Assembly: GCA_027080245.1 (NCBI GenBank) | Contig: JALWSN010000440.1 | Span: 300-14,241, forward strand | Reading direction: 5' to 3' | Source of the DNA: Ignavibacteriales bacterium | GTDB taxonomy: Bacteria > Bacteroidota > Ignavibacteria > Ignavibacteriales > Melioribacteraceae | DNA length: 13,942 nucleotides | In this document: in pieces, positions 1 through 5,688 of the stretch | Position numbering within the stretch: the first letter of the stretch is position 1 | Layout of the letters: every line of letters starts with the position of its first letter | Notes under the pieces: model-generated | The model's database searches: none | The model's input: only the letters and a program-made list of their open reading frames with translations | Told to the model about the DNA's origin: nothing | Translations under genes and position numbers: made by a program

Positions 1-357
1 TAATAAAAAATTCCTAATTTCTTCAAGATCTTTTTTCAAATTATTTTCTTGCCCGCTCCCGTTTTCAAAAAGTTCGGTTTCTTTAACGCTCCTTGCCGCA
101 GGGAAATTTTCAACTTCGCCGCGTAAAATTTTTTTTGCTCCGTCTATTGTGTATTTTTCTTCCCGGAGCAGCTTTTTAATCTTCAGAATAAGTTGAATAT
201 CCTTGTTTGTGTAAATTCTATTACCGGCGCGGTTTTTAGCGGGTTTAAGCTCCTCAAACTCTCCTTCCCAATATCTTAAAATGTATTTTTCCAGTCCCGT
301 TAGCTTGCTAACTTCGCTGATGGAATAATACAATTTTTTGAGCCCAAAGTCCTTCAA
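1..357 (-). CDS. MerR-family transcriptional regulator (partial, C-terminus beyond window)
   Basis: Seen: 119 codons are open without a stop to the window edge. Residues 9-80 form an N-terminal winged-helix DNA-binding domain of the MerR type: KLYYSISEVSKLTGLEKY (helix-turn-helix), then LRYWEGEF, the wing with KNRAGNRIYT, and a second helical part around DIQLILKIKKLL. After residue 80 the chain becomes polar and helical, as expected for the dimerisation or effector region, which runs out of the window. An in-frame stop lies just upstream, so the best start is TTG at 357, with AAGAG about nine bases before it; no ATG precedes the conserved domain. Family knowledge: this MlrA-like subgroup is common as a single-copy regulator in Bacteroidota, Chlorobi and Deltaproteobacteria, and its target is usually unknown. 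A 17-bp perfect palindrome lies 22 bp upstream and could be its own operator (inference). It lies 141 bp downstream of rsmI on the same strand. Confidence 0.88.
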   Translation of the reverse strand, partial: MKDFGLKKLYYSISEVSKLTGLEKYILRYWEGEFEELKPAKNRAGNRIYTNKDIQLILKIKKLLREEKYTIDGAKKILRGEVENFPAARSVKETELFENGSGQENNLKKDLEEIRNFLL

Positions 358-379
358 AGTATTTTTCTCTTATTAAACT

Positions 380-396
380 TTAGTTAAATTAACTAA
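380..396. promoter_or_regulatory. 17-bp perfect palindrome upstream of the MerR gene, candidate operator
   Basis: TTAGTTAA-A-TTAACTAA is a perfect palindrome with 8-bp arms around a central A. It sits in the 141-bp gap before the MerR gene, 22 bp from its start codon. A second inverted repeat, ATTATTT-TT-AAATAAT, abuts and overlaps it by one base at 396-411. MerR proteins bind dyads inside their target promoters, so autoregulation is plausible. However, AT-rich DNA makes such palindromes by chance fairly often, and no convincing promoter can be placed around it. Confidence 0.35.
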
Positions 397-498
397 TTAT
401 TTTTAAATAATCAAGTTAACCTGATTCCCTCATTCTATTTATTAAACAGAAGAACCAACTCTTTTTGAAACAAATGATTAACAAAATCTAAAAGAACT

Positions 499-1218
499 TT
501 ATTTGGGCTGCCAGCCCTCCGGCGCTATTATTACAACGAATTCGCCCTTTACTTTGTTCTTAGCAAAATAATCAATCAGCTCTGCCGGTTTGCCCCTTTT
601 CACTTCCTCGAACTTTTTCGTAAGCTCCCTCGCAACGGCTACAAATCTTTCTGGGGCTTTTTCTTTCAGTTCTTCCAACAATTTAATTATCCTGTAAACG
701 GACTCGTAAATTACCACCGTTCGTTTTTCCAGTAAAATTTCAGTTATTTTTTTCTGCCTTCCTTTCTTATTCGGCAAAAATCCTTCGAACACAAAAGAAT
801 CCGTAGGAATTCCGGAAATGCTAAGAGCAAAAATTGCCGCGCTTGCTCCGGGCGTTCCGCTTACGGGAATACCTTGCAATTGGCAAGCGTTAATCAATCT
901 AACTCCCGGATCCGAAATTGCAGGCGTTCCAGCGTCGGAAATTAAAGCCACTTTCAATCCTCTCTTTAACTTTGTGAGAATTTCACTTATTCTTCTTGAT
1001 TCGTTACGGGCATTAAAAACCATTAACTTGTTTTTTACACCAATTTTTTCCAGTATCCTTTTACTTATTCTGGTATCCTCACACAAAATTAAATCGGCTT
1101 CTTTTAATATTGCCGCTCCGCGGAACGTAAAATCGTCCAGATTCCCGATTGGCGTTGCCACCACAAATAATTGTCCTGCGTCTTTTTCCATTCTGCTTGT
1201 TTGTGAATTAGTTTTCAA
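499..1218 (-). CDS. rsmI: 16S rRNA (cytidine(1402)-2'-O)-methyltransferase RsmI
   Basis: RsmI uses S-adenosylmethionine to methylate the 2'-hydroxyl of C1402 in the decoding centre of 16S rRNA and acts in the cytoplasm on the 30S subunit. Seen: the tetrapyrrole-methylase-type fold with VATPIGNLDD at 20-29, CEDTR at 46-50, the SAM-binding loop SDAGTPAISDPG at 94-105, PGAS at 123-126, EGFLP at 145-149, the conserved RELTKKFEE at 197-205 and the closing GEFVVII. At 239 residues it is shorter than the roughly 285-residue E. coli protein and lacks the C-terminal extension, which is usual in Bacteroidota-type RsmI, so I do not read it as truncated. The start is TTG at 1218, chosen because AAAGGA lies six bases upstream; the first internal ATG (codon 10) has no comparable ribosome binding site. 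It is divergent from the dnaE-like gene and precedes the MerR gene. Confidence 0.96.
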   Translation of the reverse strand: MKTNSQTSRMEKDAGQLFVVATPIGNLDDFTFRGAAILKEADLILCEDTRISKRILEKIGVKNKLMVFNARNESRRISEILTKLKRGLKVALISDAGTPAISDPGVRLINACQLQGIPVSGTPGASAAIFALSISGIPTDSFVFEGFLPNKKGRQKKITEILLEKRTVVIYESVYRIIKLLEELKEKAPERFVAVARELTKKFEEVKRGKPAELIDYFAKNKVKGEFVVIIAPEGWQPK

Positions 1219-1224
1219 AATCGT

Positions 1225-1230
1225 TCCTTT
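1225..1230 (-). promoter_or_regulatory. Ribosome binding site that decides the TTG start of rsmI
   Basis: On the minus strand AAAGGA lies six bases before the TTG at 1218. This supports initiation at TTG rather than at the ATG nine codons further in, which lacks such a site. Confidence 0.6.
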
Positions 1231-1396
1231 GAAATTAAAAAAAATTCAAACAATTTGTCTGGAATAATTCCCACGCAAGAATTGCTCCCCTGATTGAGCG
1301 CATTTAAATAAACTTTAGAAATTCATTCCGAATTACCGGATTAAAATATTACAATGTGTTTTTAGATTGATTCCGCTTGGTAAAAATCAAAAAAAG

Positions 1397-1427
1397 TTTG
1401 AAAAATAAAAAAAATATTGTAAATTAG
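1397..1427 (+). promoter_or_regulatory. Predicted Bacteroidota-type promoter of the dnaE-like gene
   Basis: TTTG at 1397-1400 is followed after exactly 19 bases by TAAATTAG at 1420-1427, one mismatch from the Bacteroidota -7 consensus TAnnTTTG. Transcription would begin near 1434, giving a leader of only about 16 bases before the ATG at 1450. The right end of the -7 element lies inside the left arm of the inverted repeat at 1425-1450, so a protein bound there would block the promoter. Confidence 0.45.
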
Positions 1428-1450
1428 TAGTGAACAAATTAACACTACTA
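1425..1450. promoter_or_regulatory. Perfect 8-bp inverted repeat over the start of the dnaE-like gene, candidate operator
   Basis: The arms TAGTAGTG (1425-1432) and CACTACTA (1443-1450) are perfect complements separated by a 10-bp spacer. The site overlaps the predicted -7 element, the predicted transcription start and the first base of the ATG. This is a typical repressor position. As RNA only the right arm and part of the spacer would be transcribed from a start near 1434, so a DNA operator is more likely than an RNA hairpin. The regulator is unknown. A LexA-like repressor is a guess based on the usual SOS control of accessory DnaE genes; the arms do not match the classic E. coli or Bacillus boxes. 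Confidence 0.45.
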
Positions 1451-3147
1451 TGCGAGGATACCACCTTAAATATCGCGGCGGGTTAATAGATTTGCGCAAT
1501 TACAAGCTACCCGAAACGGAACGCGCCAAAAAAGTAATCGGGCGCATCCGGACGGAACTGCCACGTAAAAGCGACGGAGTGGATTTCGACATTTACGATT
1601 ACGAGCGAATCTTTAACGATTCCGCAACGCGCAAATTAATTCGCGAGGGACGAACAATAGGGTGTTTCTACATTGAATCACCCGGAATGCGTTCACTTTT
1701 GCAGCGTTTGGAATGCGACACATTTGAAATGCTGACCGCCGCAAGCTCGATTATTCGTCCGGGCGTAGCCGAAAGCGGGATGATGCGGGAATTCATCGAG
1801 CGGCACAAAAATCCGGTTAAACGGAAATATCTCCTGAAAGAAATGGAAGAATACTTAAGCGAAACTTATGGCGTAATGGTTTACCAGGAAGACGTAATTA
1901 AAATTGCACACCACGTGGCGGGACTTTCGTTGGAGGAGGCGGACTTGCTCCGCCGCGCAATGAGCGGCAAGATGCGCTCCCACGAAGCAATGCGGAAAAT
2001 TAAAGGCAGGTTTTTTCAATCCTGCAACGCGAAAGGATTGCCGCGGCGGGCGGCGGCAGAACTTTGGCGTCAAATTGAATCTTTTGCAGGTTACGCATTT
2101 TGCAAAGCGCACAGCGCTTCGTTTGCGGTTCTGTCTTTTCAAGTGGCATATCTTAAGGCGCATTACCCGGCGGAATTCATGGCGGCGGTTCTAAGCAACG
2201 GCGGCGGCTACTATTCGCCCGCCGTTTACGTAAGCGAAGCCAAAAGAATGGGGATTAAGGTCTTGCTCCCATCGGTTAACCACAGCCAATACTATTATGA
2301 CGGCGGGAGCATGGCTATTAGAATTGGACTGATGGCGGTGCGCAATCTTTCCGTTAATTCCGCGCGGCAAATTGTGGAAGAAAGAGAAAAGGGAGGCAAA
2401 TTTGCTTCTTTGGCGGATTTCCTGAGCCGAACGCGGATCGGTTACGAGGAAGCCGCCACACTTATTAAATGCGGCGCGTTTGAGGAGTTCGGCAAAACCC
2501 GCCCAACGTTGATGCGCCAGCTGGACGTTTACTTCCGCTACCGCGATTTTTACAACCAAAAACAGAGCGATTTGTTCGCTAACACCAATTTGAACGATTT
2601 GGAAGCTTCGATTGAAACTTCGCGGGAATACAGCCTCCAAGAGATTTGCGCCGCCGAATACGAAATATTGGGCTACATGGTAAGCAGGCATCCGCTCGAT
2701 TTTTTTGACGAAATCGTTCGGAGCAAGGAAGTGGTGAAATCAAGCGAAATGGAAAAATATGCTGGTAAAAAAGTTAAAATGGTCGGCTGGTTCATGGCTT
2801 CCAAAAGAATTAAAACTCGCAAAGGAAAGGTAATGAAATTCCTTTCGCTGGAAGATTTGCAGGGAACGTTCGAGGCGGTTTTGTTCCCAGATGTTTACGA
2901 AAAATTCGCCGAAAAAACGCTTTCGATGGGACCTTACCTTTTGGAAGGTAAAATTGAACTGAACAACGGACGAAACATTATTGTGGAAAGGCTTTCTTTG
3001 CTTTCGGCTAAAAATGCCGGCATTTCGCGCCAAAGGGATTTTGCCGAGAAGCCTTACTTTGGCGACGAAGAACAATTCAGCGAAGAGGAACTTTCCCTTG
3101 TCCAAACCCTGGGACGCGAAAATTTACGACGGGCGTATTTGAGTTGA
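1450..3147 (+). CDS. dnaE: DNA polymerase III alpha subunit-like protein, C-terminal half only (5'-truncated or standalone)
   Basis: Seen: 565 residues colinear with the second half of a DnaE paralogue. GCFYIESPGMRSLLQRL is at 71-87 and SIIRPGVAESGMM at 100-112. A polymerase core follows with ETYGVMVYQEDV at 138-149, LLRRAMSGK at 166-174, and QIESFAGYAFCKAHSASFAV at 208-227. A helix-hairpin-helix-like part lies near 330-347, a clamp-binding-type pentapeptide QSDLF at 372-376, and an OB-fold near 440-520. Missing: the PHP domain and the palm with the first two catalytic aspartates; D14 may or may not be the third. Full-length relatives are near 1000 residues, and no trace of the missing half lies upstream. 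The body has no stop or frameshift and reads visibly GC-richer than its neighbours. No clear ribosome binding site precedes the ATG; TTG at 1492, eight bases after GGCGGG, is an alternative. Family knowledge: such paralogues often serve translesion synthesis. This protein alone should not polymerise. It may be a deletion remnant, a scaffold, or half of a split enzyme. Confidence 0.8.
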   Translation: MRGYHLKYRGGLIDLRNYKLPETERAKKVIGRIRTELPRKSDGVDFDIYDYERIFNDSATRKLIREGRTIGCFYIESPGMRSLLQRLECDTFEMLTAASSIIRPGVAESGMMREFIERHKNPVKRKYLLKEMEEYLSETYGVMVYQEDVIKIAHHVAGLSLEEADLLRRAMSGKMRSHEAMRKIKGRFFQSCNAKGLPRRAAAELWRQIESFAGYAFCKAHSASFAVLSFQVAYLKAHYPAEFMAAVLSNGGGYYSPAVYVSEAKRMGIKVLLPSVNHSQYYYDGGSMAIRIGLMAVRNLSVNSARQIVEEREKGGKFASLADFLSRTRIGYEEAATLIKCGAFEEFGKTRPTLMRQLDVYFRYRDFYNQKQSDLFANTNLNDLEASIETSREYSLQEICAAEYEILGYMVSRHPLDFFDEIVRSKEVVKSSEMEKYAGKKVKMVGWFMASKRIKTRKGKVMKFLSLEDLQGTFEAVLFPDVYEKFAEKTLSMGPYLLEGKIELNNGRNIIVERLSLLSAKNAGISRQRDFAEKPYFGDEEQFSEEELSLVQTLGRENLRRAYLS

Positions 3148-3251
3148 AACAAAACGGAAGTAACTACGAGGCGCGTGAGGAGAAATAAGAAATACAAAAT
3201 TTTTTAAAAATCTTAAGAAATAAGTTCCGACCAATAAAAATTTACCATTTC

Positions 3252-3335
3252 CTTTGAACCTCTGATACTTGAACCTTTTTACTTTTTGCCATTCATCATT
3301 CATAATTCAACATTAACTATTTACAATTTACAAAT
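3252..3335. repeat. Degenerate heptamer tandem repeat, about 12 units
   Basis: Divided every seven bases from 3252, the sequence reads as related units: CTTTGAA, CCTCTGA, TACTTGA, ACCTTTT, TACTTTT, TGCCATT, then CATCATT, CATAATT, CAACATT, AACTATT, TACAATT and TACAAAT. From 3287 on, most units end in ATT and only one to three positions vary between neighbours. The period is seven throughout although no two units are identical. It lies between convergent genes. Heptamer tandem repeats are known as intergenic elements in some bacteria, for example cyanobacterial STRR sequences; any kinship with those is not claimed. Confidence 0.6.
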
Positions 3336-3367
3336 CAAAAGCATTTTCCCGCAGATTGTTTGCCCCT

Positions 3368-3387
3368 GTTCCGCAGAATGCAGGAAC
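3368..3387. other. Imperfect hairpin between convergent genes
   Basis: GTTCCGCA (3368-3375) pairs with TGC-A-GGAAC (3379-3387) around a GAA loop, giving an 8-bp stem with one bulged A. Neither strand has a T-run directly after the stem, so it is not a standard terminator. It could still limit readthrough between the convergent genes. Confidence 0.3.
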
Positions 3388-3444
3388 TTAGCAAAACTAA
3401 CCCGCGTTACAAATATTTCTAACAATTTCTCATTCAAAAAATCA

Positions 3445-3472
3445 ACCAAGCACCACGAACCAAGAACCAATC
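3445..3472. repeat. Second degenerate heptamer repeat, 4 units
   Basis: Four adjacent 7-bp units: ACCAAGC, ACCACGA, ACCAAGA, ACCAATC. They share ACCA and vary at the last three positions. They have the same unit length as the block at 3252-3335 but a different consensus, about 110 bp away in the same gap. Confidence 0.55.
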
Positions 3473-3482
3473 AAATTAAAAT

Positions 3483-3508
3483 AAAAAACCCTAAACTTCA
3501 TTCGAAGT
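3483..3508 (-). terminator. Weak candidate terminator of the pncB-pncA operon
   Basis: On the minus strand ACTTC-GAAT-GAAGT forms a 5-bp stem across the last codons and stop of pncA. It is followed five bases later by a run of six T and further T-rich sequence. The stem is short and has only two G-C pairs, so efficiency is doubtful. Confidence 0.3.
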
Positions 3509-4033
3509 CAAAAATTTAACTCCGGCTGCTTTCATCTCTTCTTTTGCTTTCTGGATGTCCCCTTCGTTTAATTCAATACCTCTAACCGCGTCTAAAATTA
3601 CGTAAGTCTTAAAACCGTTTTTTGCCGATTCTATTGCCGAGGCTTTTACGCAATACTCGGTAGCCAATCCGCAAACGTGCACTTCCTTAATTCCCATTGA
3701 TTTAATGAATTGAGCCAAATCCAACTCTTTGGTTTCAAATGCCGAATATCCATCGTCAATCCTGCCTGTTCCTTTTGAAACAATCTTGTTGATTTTTTCC
3801 AAATTTAGTTCGGGATGAAATTCCGCTCCCTTAGTTTTACGAACACAATGAACTGGCCACTTTTCGAAATGAACCGTTTTTTCGGGATGCCAATCCCTTG
3901 TGGCAATTACCAAATCATATTTGTCGATTATTTTATTGATGACGGGAACCACTTCGTCCCCATGCGGAACTGCCAATGCGCCGCCTGGACAAAAATCGTT
4001 CTGAACGTCGATAATCATTAACACCCTTTTCAT
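3491..4033 (-). CDS. pncA: Nicotinamidase (isochorismatase-fold)
   Basis: PncA hydrolyses nicotinamide to nicotinate and ammonia in the cytoplasm, the first step of the deamidating NAD salvage route. Seen: 180 residues, a normal family length. The cysteine-hydrolase triad is complete: D9 in IIDVQNDF, K87 in VSKGTG, and C128 in GLATEYCVK. The metal site fits D47 and H49 in TRDWHP, with H55 and H62 (WPVHCV) as further ligands. GAEFHPEL at 69-76 is also typical of bacterial nicotinamidases. The ATG directly abuts the TAA of pncB, and an AGGAGG five bases upstream lies inside the end of pncB, so translation is probably coupled. Its product feeds the enzyme encoded just upstream. Other isochorismatase-fold hydrolases are possible by fold alone, but the residues and partner gene make nicotinamidase the clear choice. 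Confidence 0.96.
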   Translation of the reverse strand: MKRVLMIIDVQNDFCPGGALAVPHGDEVVPVINKIIDKYDLVIATRDWHPEKTVHFEKWPVHCVRKTKGAEFHPELNLEKINKIVSKGTGRIDDGYSAFETKELDLAQFIKSMGIKEVHVCGLATEYCVKASAIESAKNGFKTYVILDAVRGIELNEGDIQKAKEEMKAAGVKFLTSNEV

Positions 4034-5470
4034 TTAAGCCTCCTGATAATTTTCGAACTCCTTTTTTAATTTGTCTCTTAACACTTGCAAATCTGGACTA
4101 ATTCCCACTTTGTAAAGATGCGGGTATTGAAATCTTTTGTGACTATCGTCCAACAATTTCAATCTTTCCGCAGAATAATGAGAAATTTCATCAACGTTTC
4201 TCCGGACGTTAGTTCGTTTTCCGTTTTTAAACGTTAATTCTAACAAGGTGTGATTTTCCAATCCCTCCACAATTTTTTTCCTTTCGGGAAAGAGCGGATG
4301 AAAAAATACTCCCGGCGTCTTCTCCCCTTCTTTAATAATGGCGTCGCCAAAAAATTTGTTTTCCCCGTTGAAATATCTGACTACATTTTTCACTCCGGGC
4401 AAAGTCATTTTTTCGGGATTTTCAGAAATTTTCATTTTGGGCGATTCTTCAAGTTGAGCTAATTTGTAAACTCCATCCAACGCGGCGTCAGGCTTCCCAA
4501 TTACAAGATTAGTTCCTACACCAAAAGCATCTATTTCGGCTCCTTGTTCAAGCAAGCTTTTAATTAAATATTCGTCGAGCTGATTTGAAGCCGCAATTTT
4601 CACGTAATTCAATCCTGCCGAATTCAAAGCGGCTCGCGCTTTTTTACTAAGGAAAGCCAAATCGCCGGAGTCGAGCCGAATTCCAAAAAGCTTTTTGCCT
4701 TTTTGTTCTAATTCTTTTGCTACGGTAATTGCGTTGGGAACACCGGATTTCAGCGTGTTAAAAGTGTCCACAAGCAAAATTGCGTTGTCGGGGTAAATCT
4801 CAACAAATTTTCTGAAAGCTGTTAATTCATCGCTAAAACTCTGCACCCAAGAATGCGCCATTGTTCCCGTGGCTTTTAAGTTGTAAATCTTAGCCGCGGC
4901 AACGTTGGAAGTGGAAGCAAATCCGCCGATTACCGCCGCCCTGCTTGCCAAAATTGAAGCGTAACCCTGAGCCCGCCGCATTCCAAAATCGATTACGATT
5001 CGCCCTTTTGCCGCAAATTTTACGCGCGCGGCTTTTGTGGCAATTAAAGTTTCGAAGTTCAAAATATTCAAAAGCAAAGTTTCAATAATTTGCGCTTCCG
5101 TTAGCGACGCTTCTACCCTCAAAATCGGTTCGTTTGGAAAAACAATTTCGCCTTCGCGAACGGAGTAAATGTTGCCCCTGAAACTAAATTCTTTTAAATA
5201 ATCAATGAACTCGCTTGTGAAATTCAGCTCTCGTAAATAACTTAATGCCTCGTTAGTAAATTCAAATTCCTCCAGCGCGTCAAGGAAATCCGCCAAACCC
5301 GCAAAAATAGCGTAACCGCCGCCAAACGGATTTTTTCTGAAAAAATAATCGAACACACCTCTTTTCTCGTGCATTCCGTTAAGGAAATAACCTTGCGCCA
5401 TGGAAAGTTCGTAATAATCCGTGTAGATTCCCGTTAAATCCTTAGGTAATAAAAATTTGTTTCCATTCAT
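4034..5470 (-). CDS. pncB: Nicotinate phosphoribosyltransferase
   Basis: The enzyme joins nicotinate to PRPP, with ATP hydrolysis, to give nicotinate mononucleotide and pyrophosphate, the committed step of NAD salvage from nicotinate. Seen: 478 residues, in the normal range. The N-terminus has the family pattern LPKDLTGIYTDYYELSMAQGY (8-28, written here only as a family marker). DFGMRRAQG is at 161-169. TMAHSW at 203-208 carries H206, in the position of the phosphorylated histidine of the family. VDTFNT is at 234-239, IRLDSGD at 264-270 and FGVGTNL at 316-322. The ATG at 5470 is preceded by AGAGG six bases upstream. A consensus Bacteroidota promoter lies 30 bp before the start. It is first in a two-gene operon with pncA. 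No NadR or NiaR-type operator is recognised upstream. Confidence 0.97.
   Translation of the reverse strand: MNGNKFLLPKDLTGIYTDYYELSMAQGYFLNGMHEKRGVFDYFFRKNPFGGGYAIFAGLADFLDALEEFEFTNEALSYLRELNFTSEFIDYLKEFSFRGNIYSVREGEIVFPNEPILRVEASLTEAQIIETLLLNILNFETLIATKAARVKFAAKGRIVIDFGMRRAQGYASILASRAAVIGGFASTSNVAAAKIYNLKATGTMAHSWVQSFSDELTAFRKFVEIYPDNAILLVDTFNTLKSGVPNAITVAKELEQKGKKLFGIRLDSGDLAFLSKKARAALNSAGLNYVKIAASNQLDEYLIKSLLEQGAEIDAFGVGTNLVIGKPDAALDGVYKLAQLEESPKMKISENPEKMTLPGVKNVVRYFNGENKFFGDAIIKEGEKTPGVFFHPLFPERKKIVEGLENHTLLELTFKNGKRTNVRRNVDEISHYSAERLKLLDDSHKRFQYPHLYKVGISPDLQVLRDKLKKEFENYQEA
4039..4044 (-). promoter_or_regulatory. Strong ribosome binding site of pncA inside the end of pncB
   Basis: AGGAGG, a full anti-16S match, covers part of the last codons of pncB. 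It lies five bases before the pncA ATG, which directly follows the pncB stop. This arrangement points to translational coupling. Confidence 0.75.
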
Positions 5471-5499
5471 TTGCGCCTCTAAAAATTGATTTTTAAATT

Positions 5500-5530
5500 C
5501 AAAAATATGAATTACAAGCAGTTAAACAAA
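5500..5530 (-). promoter_or_regulatory. Predicted Bacteroidota-type promoter of pncB-pncA
   Basis: On the minus strand TTTG (5530-5527) is followed after exactly 19 bases by TATTTTTG (5507-5500), a full match to TTTG-N19-TAnnTTTG. Transcription would begin near 5493, leaving a leader of about 23 bases that contains the ribosome binding site. Confidence 0.65.
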
Positions 5531-5688
5531 ATTATTTAACGGAAAGTTACGCCTAAAAGTCAAAGACTTTTCAAAAAACTAACAAAGAGGCTCGGGGAAA
5601 ACCGACCAACGAACTCGAAACGCTTTGCCCTTTTAATCTTGAAACAAGGAGAACGCTATTAACAATTAGCGCAAATACCGATAGAAAT

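Larger units (their letters stand above)
3148..3490. other. Convergent intergenic region, 343 bp, no gene
   Basis: This gap lies between the 3' ends of the dnaE-like gene and pncA. It holds two blocks of degenerate 7-bp repeats (listed separately) and an imperfect hairpin. An ATG-started reading frame across it would translate the low-complexity repeats and runs into the antisense of pncA, so I do not call a gene. I see no tRNA or strong rho-independent terminator for the plus-strand gene. Confidence 0.7.

Noticed and set aside
505..517. Hairpin GGGCT-GCC-AGCCC at the end of rsmI as a terminator
   Set aside because: It lies within the last codons and the sequence after it is AAATAAAG rather than a T-run, so it is probably coding sequence by chance.
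818..1267. Plus-strand open frame of 149 codons opposite rsmI
   Set aside because: It is the antisense shadow of a well-supported gene, has no domain-like pattern and no ribosome binding site.
1450..3147. Split polymerase joined by an intein, as in cyanobacterial DnaE
   Set aside because: No intein splice-junction motifs are visible at the N-terminus of the frame, and no partner half lies in the window.
3286..3519. Plus-strand open frame of 77 codons in the convergent gap
   Set aside because: Its translation comes from the heptamer repeats and the antisense of pncA; no ribosome binding site and no protein-like pattern.
5654..5671. Inverted repeat CGCTA-N8-TAGCG downstream of the DUF5916 gene as a terminator
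   Set aside because: The stem is only five pairs and no T-run follows on the minus strand.
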